Positions 62,949 through 64,000 of a stretch of 64,000 nt of DNA are shown here, piece by piece. Position 1 is the first letter of the stretch, and every line of letters starts with the position of its first letter. This DNA is from Candidatus Nyctobacter psychrophilus (GTDB lineage Bacteria; Vulcanimicrobiota; Vulcanimicrobiia; Vulcanimicrobiales; Vulcanimicrobiaceae). Location: positions 47,684 to 111,683 of the forward strand of contig JACRTY010000004.1 in NCBI GenBank assembly GCA_014305025.1, read 5' to 3'. Under the pieces are notes generated by a model. The model was given only the letters and a program-made list of their open reading frames with translations. It made no database searches and was not told the origin of the DNA. The position numbers and the translations under genes were made by a program.

Positions 62949-62976
62949 AGTATATCATACGCGCCAGGACTGTCAA
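62949..62976 (-). promoter_or_regulatory. Strong sigma-70 promoter with extended -10
   Basis: TTGACA (62976-62971, perfect), a 16-base spacer, and TATACT (62954-62949) preceded by TGA, an extended -10. The predicted start at about 62942 coincides with the first base of the structured RNA's closing stem. Read on the minus strand. Confidence 0.8.
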
Positions 62977-63098
62977 GAGGTTAAAACCCAATAGAATCAA
63001 GGGTTTCCGGCAAACAACTTCGTAACTAAATGAAAATGGGGAAGACGTAGCTAATAAAGCGTTCACCTAAATAATCGCTGCTCGGGCATTGTTTGCGC

Positions 63099-63686
63099 TC
63101 ACGCGATCGCGCGGTACAACGTCGACCGGCCGACGCGCAAGACGCGCCCGACGTGATTGGGACTCTCGCCACGAGCGAGCATTTTCTTCGCCTCCCGCAC
63201 CTGCGCGGACGTCAGCGCGGGCCGACGGCCGAGTTTCTCGCCTCGTTTCTTCGCGGCCGCGAGTCCTGCGACGGTGCGCTCGCGTAGCACGTCGCGCTCG
63301 AACTGGGCGCCGGCGCCGAGCACGGCGTACAGCATTCGGCCTGCGGCGGTTCCGGTGTCGAGGTGGTCGGTGAGCGAGCGCAGAGCGACATCGCGATCAC
63401 GCAACATTTCGGAGATATCGAGCAGGTCTCGCAATGAGCGGCCGAGCCGATCAAGCCGCCAGACGACGAGTGTGTCGCCGGTGCGGAGATCCTCGATCGC
63501 GCGATCGAGACCAGGACGGGACCGCGACGCGCCCGAGGCCGAATCTTCGTGAACGACGTCGGCGCCGGCGGCGCGGAGCGCATCCAACTGCAACGCCGTC
63601 GTTTGTTCATCCGTCGAGACGCGTGCGTAACCGACCAGCCGCGTTTCGCGTGCTGGAATGACCTGGGACCCATCTTGCAAGGCCAA
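63099..63686 (-). CDS. Small serine recombinase (resolvase/invertase)
   Basis: 195 residues from a TTG. The catalytic Ser is in LVGYARVSTDEQT (near 24). The family region DALRAAGADVVHEDSASGAS, RSRPGLDRAIEDLRTGDTLV and VWRLDRLGRSLRDLL is intact. A C-terminal helix-turn-helix (SPNHVGRVLRVGRSTLYRAI) follows. Such enzymes resolve cointegrates or invert DNA in transposons and plasmids. No inverted-repeat ends are recognisable in the window. It marks the accessory segment at the right edge. Confidence 0.93.
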   Translation of the reverse strand: MALQDGSQVIPARETRLVGYARVSTDEQTTALQLDALRAAGADVVHEDSASGASRSRPGLDRAIEDLRTGDTLVVWRLDRLGRSLRDLLDISEMLRDRDVALRSLTDHLDTGTAAGRMLYAVLGAGAQFERDVLRERTVAGLAAAKKRGEKLGRRPALTSAQVREAKKMLARGESPNHVGRVLRVGRSTLYRAIA

Positions 63687-63694
63687 ACGCGCTC

Positions 63695-63898
63695 CTAGCG
63701 CCTTATTCGGGGCCGTTTTCGGCCGTTTCGCGTCCGGGGGGCCCGCGCGGGGTGGTCTGCGATCGCCGACGCGGGCGCGACTGTGCCGCTGCGACGGCTC
63801 ACAAGCGCGTTCAGCCGACCGTCGCCGGCGGCATGCGCGGCGAGCAGCTCGTCGAGTGGAATTCCGCCCTTACGTTTCGAGACAGATTTTCGGGGCAC
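63695..63898 (-). CDS. Small basic protein of unknown function
   Basis: 67 residues from ATG, between the recombinase and a partial gene at the edge. The front (MPRKSVSKRKGGIPLDELLA) is basic then helical, and the tail is Arg-rich (NGRKRPRIRR). No family is known. It starts 17 bases after the stop of the upstream partial gene, so the two may be co-transcribed, possibly with the recombinase. Confidence 0.4.
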   Translation of the reverse strand: MPRKSVSKRKGGIPLDELLAAHAAGDGRLNALVSRRSGTVAPASAIADHPARAPRTRNGRKRPRIRR

Positions 63899-63915
63899 GG
63901 AAAGCCGGTTCGTAC

Positions 63916-64000
63916 TTAGGCCGCGAGATCATCCCGAAAACGGTTGATGCTGTTGAAAAAGACGCGATCGGCGCCTTGAGACGAGCGGGTTGCGAAAGCC
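63916..64000 (-). CDS. C-terminal end of an unknown gene, cut by window edge
   Basis: An open frame enters from the right edge and ends in TAA at 63918-63916. The last residues read AFATRSSQGADRVFFNSINR and FRDDLAA. The ending suggests a helical C-terminus, as in some partition-type ATPases, but 27 residues are not enough to assign a family. Confidence 0.4.
   Translation of the reverse strand, partial: AFATRSSQGADRVFFNSINRFRDDLAA

Noticed and set aside
62797..62976. Retron msr-msd or integron attC site
   Set aside because: No reverse transcriptase or integron integrase is present, and the element has a transcription promoter and terminator rather than R'/R'' core sites.
1..64000. CRISPR array
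   Set aside because: No series of regularly spaced identical repeats and no cas genes are seen; the Cas4-like cysteines belong to the TM0106-type protein.
63099..64000. A complete transposon or phage around the serine recombinase
   Set aside because: No terminal inverted repeats, transposase or phage structural genes are visible in the window, so element borders cannot be drawn.

Overview
The window is GC-rich chromosomal DNA from a bacterium I cannot name from sequence alone. Two signals bear on its identity. One is a complete c-di-AMP synthesis module (cdaA, cdaR, glmM) with a ydaO-type c-di-AMP riboswitch, typical of Terrabacteria-type lineages. The other is the remnant of a TonB-dependent receptor, which implies an outer membrane. 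A deep-branching, diderm, high-GC phylum such as Eremiobacterota would fit both, but this is inference.

Layout. 1-6 kb: a riboswitch-controlled NlpC/P60 wall hydrolase (cut by the window edge), glmM, a DUF4436-like membrane protein, the operon unknown-cdaA-cdaR, and rsgA. 6-10 kb: an esterase, then gene debris (alpha/beta-hydrolase tail, ECF sigma region 4, truncated beta-lactamase-like serine hydrolase) next to a VapBC toxin-antitoxin pair. 10-20 kb: rpsT, PHA synthase, a PMT-type glycosyltransferase with a Pr6Pr membrane protein, and the tightly overlapping operon aroC-aroK-aroB-priA. 20-30 kb: an EgtB-like iron enzyme, NADP-isocitrate dehydrogenase, a BtuF-like protein, a ferritin-like protein, a LysR regulator facing a YeiH exporter, two small proteins, tRNA-Ser(GGA), a sugar MFS porter, aroE and a YqeG-type phosphatase. 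30-36 kb: nrdJ carrying an intein at its catalytic cysteine, behind paired NrdR-like boxes. 36-54 kb: a RuBisCO-like protein, an M1 aminopeptidase, a Rieske oxygenase facing an FAD oxidoreductase, an ABC-2 exporter, hydantoinase A/B, two SIMPL-domain proteins, a PLP dehydratase and several gene fragments. 54-62 kb: amt, a PQQ-like beta-propeller, a DnaQ-DUF3820 exonuclease and a TM0106-type nuclease-helicase. 62-64 kb: an AT-richer accessory segment with a serine recombinase, a three-gene operon (zinc ribbon, WGR domain, small unknown) and, in front of that operon, a strong promoter driving a compact multi-hairpin RNA that ends in an intrinsic terminator.

The most interesting item is that last RNA (62943 down to 62797, minus strand). 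It has a near-consensus extended -10 promoter whose predicted start falls on the first stem, a perfect 10-bp closing stem, an 8-bp GGAA-capped hairpin, and a terminator. The terminator's 5' arm is also complementary to the 7 bases just before the operon's first start codon. I do not recognise it as a known class. Other points worth a check are the RuBisCO-like protein with altered active-site residues, the intein sitting on the ribonucleotide reductase catalytic cysteine, the unknown gene translationally coupled to cdaA, and many partially deleted genes showing ongoing decay.
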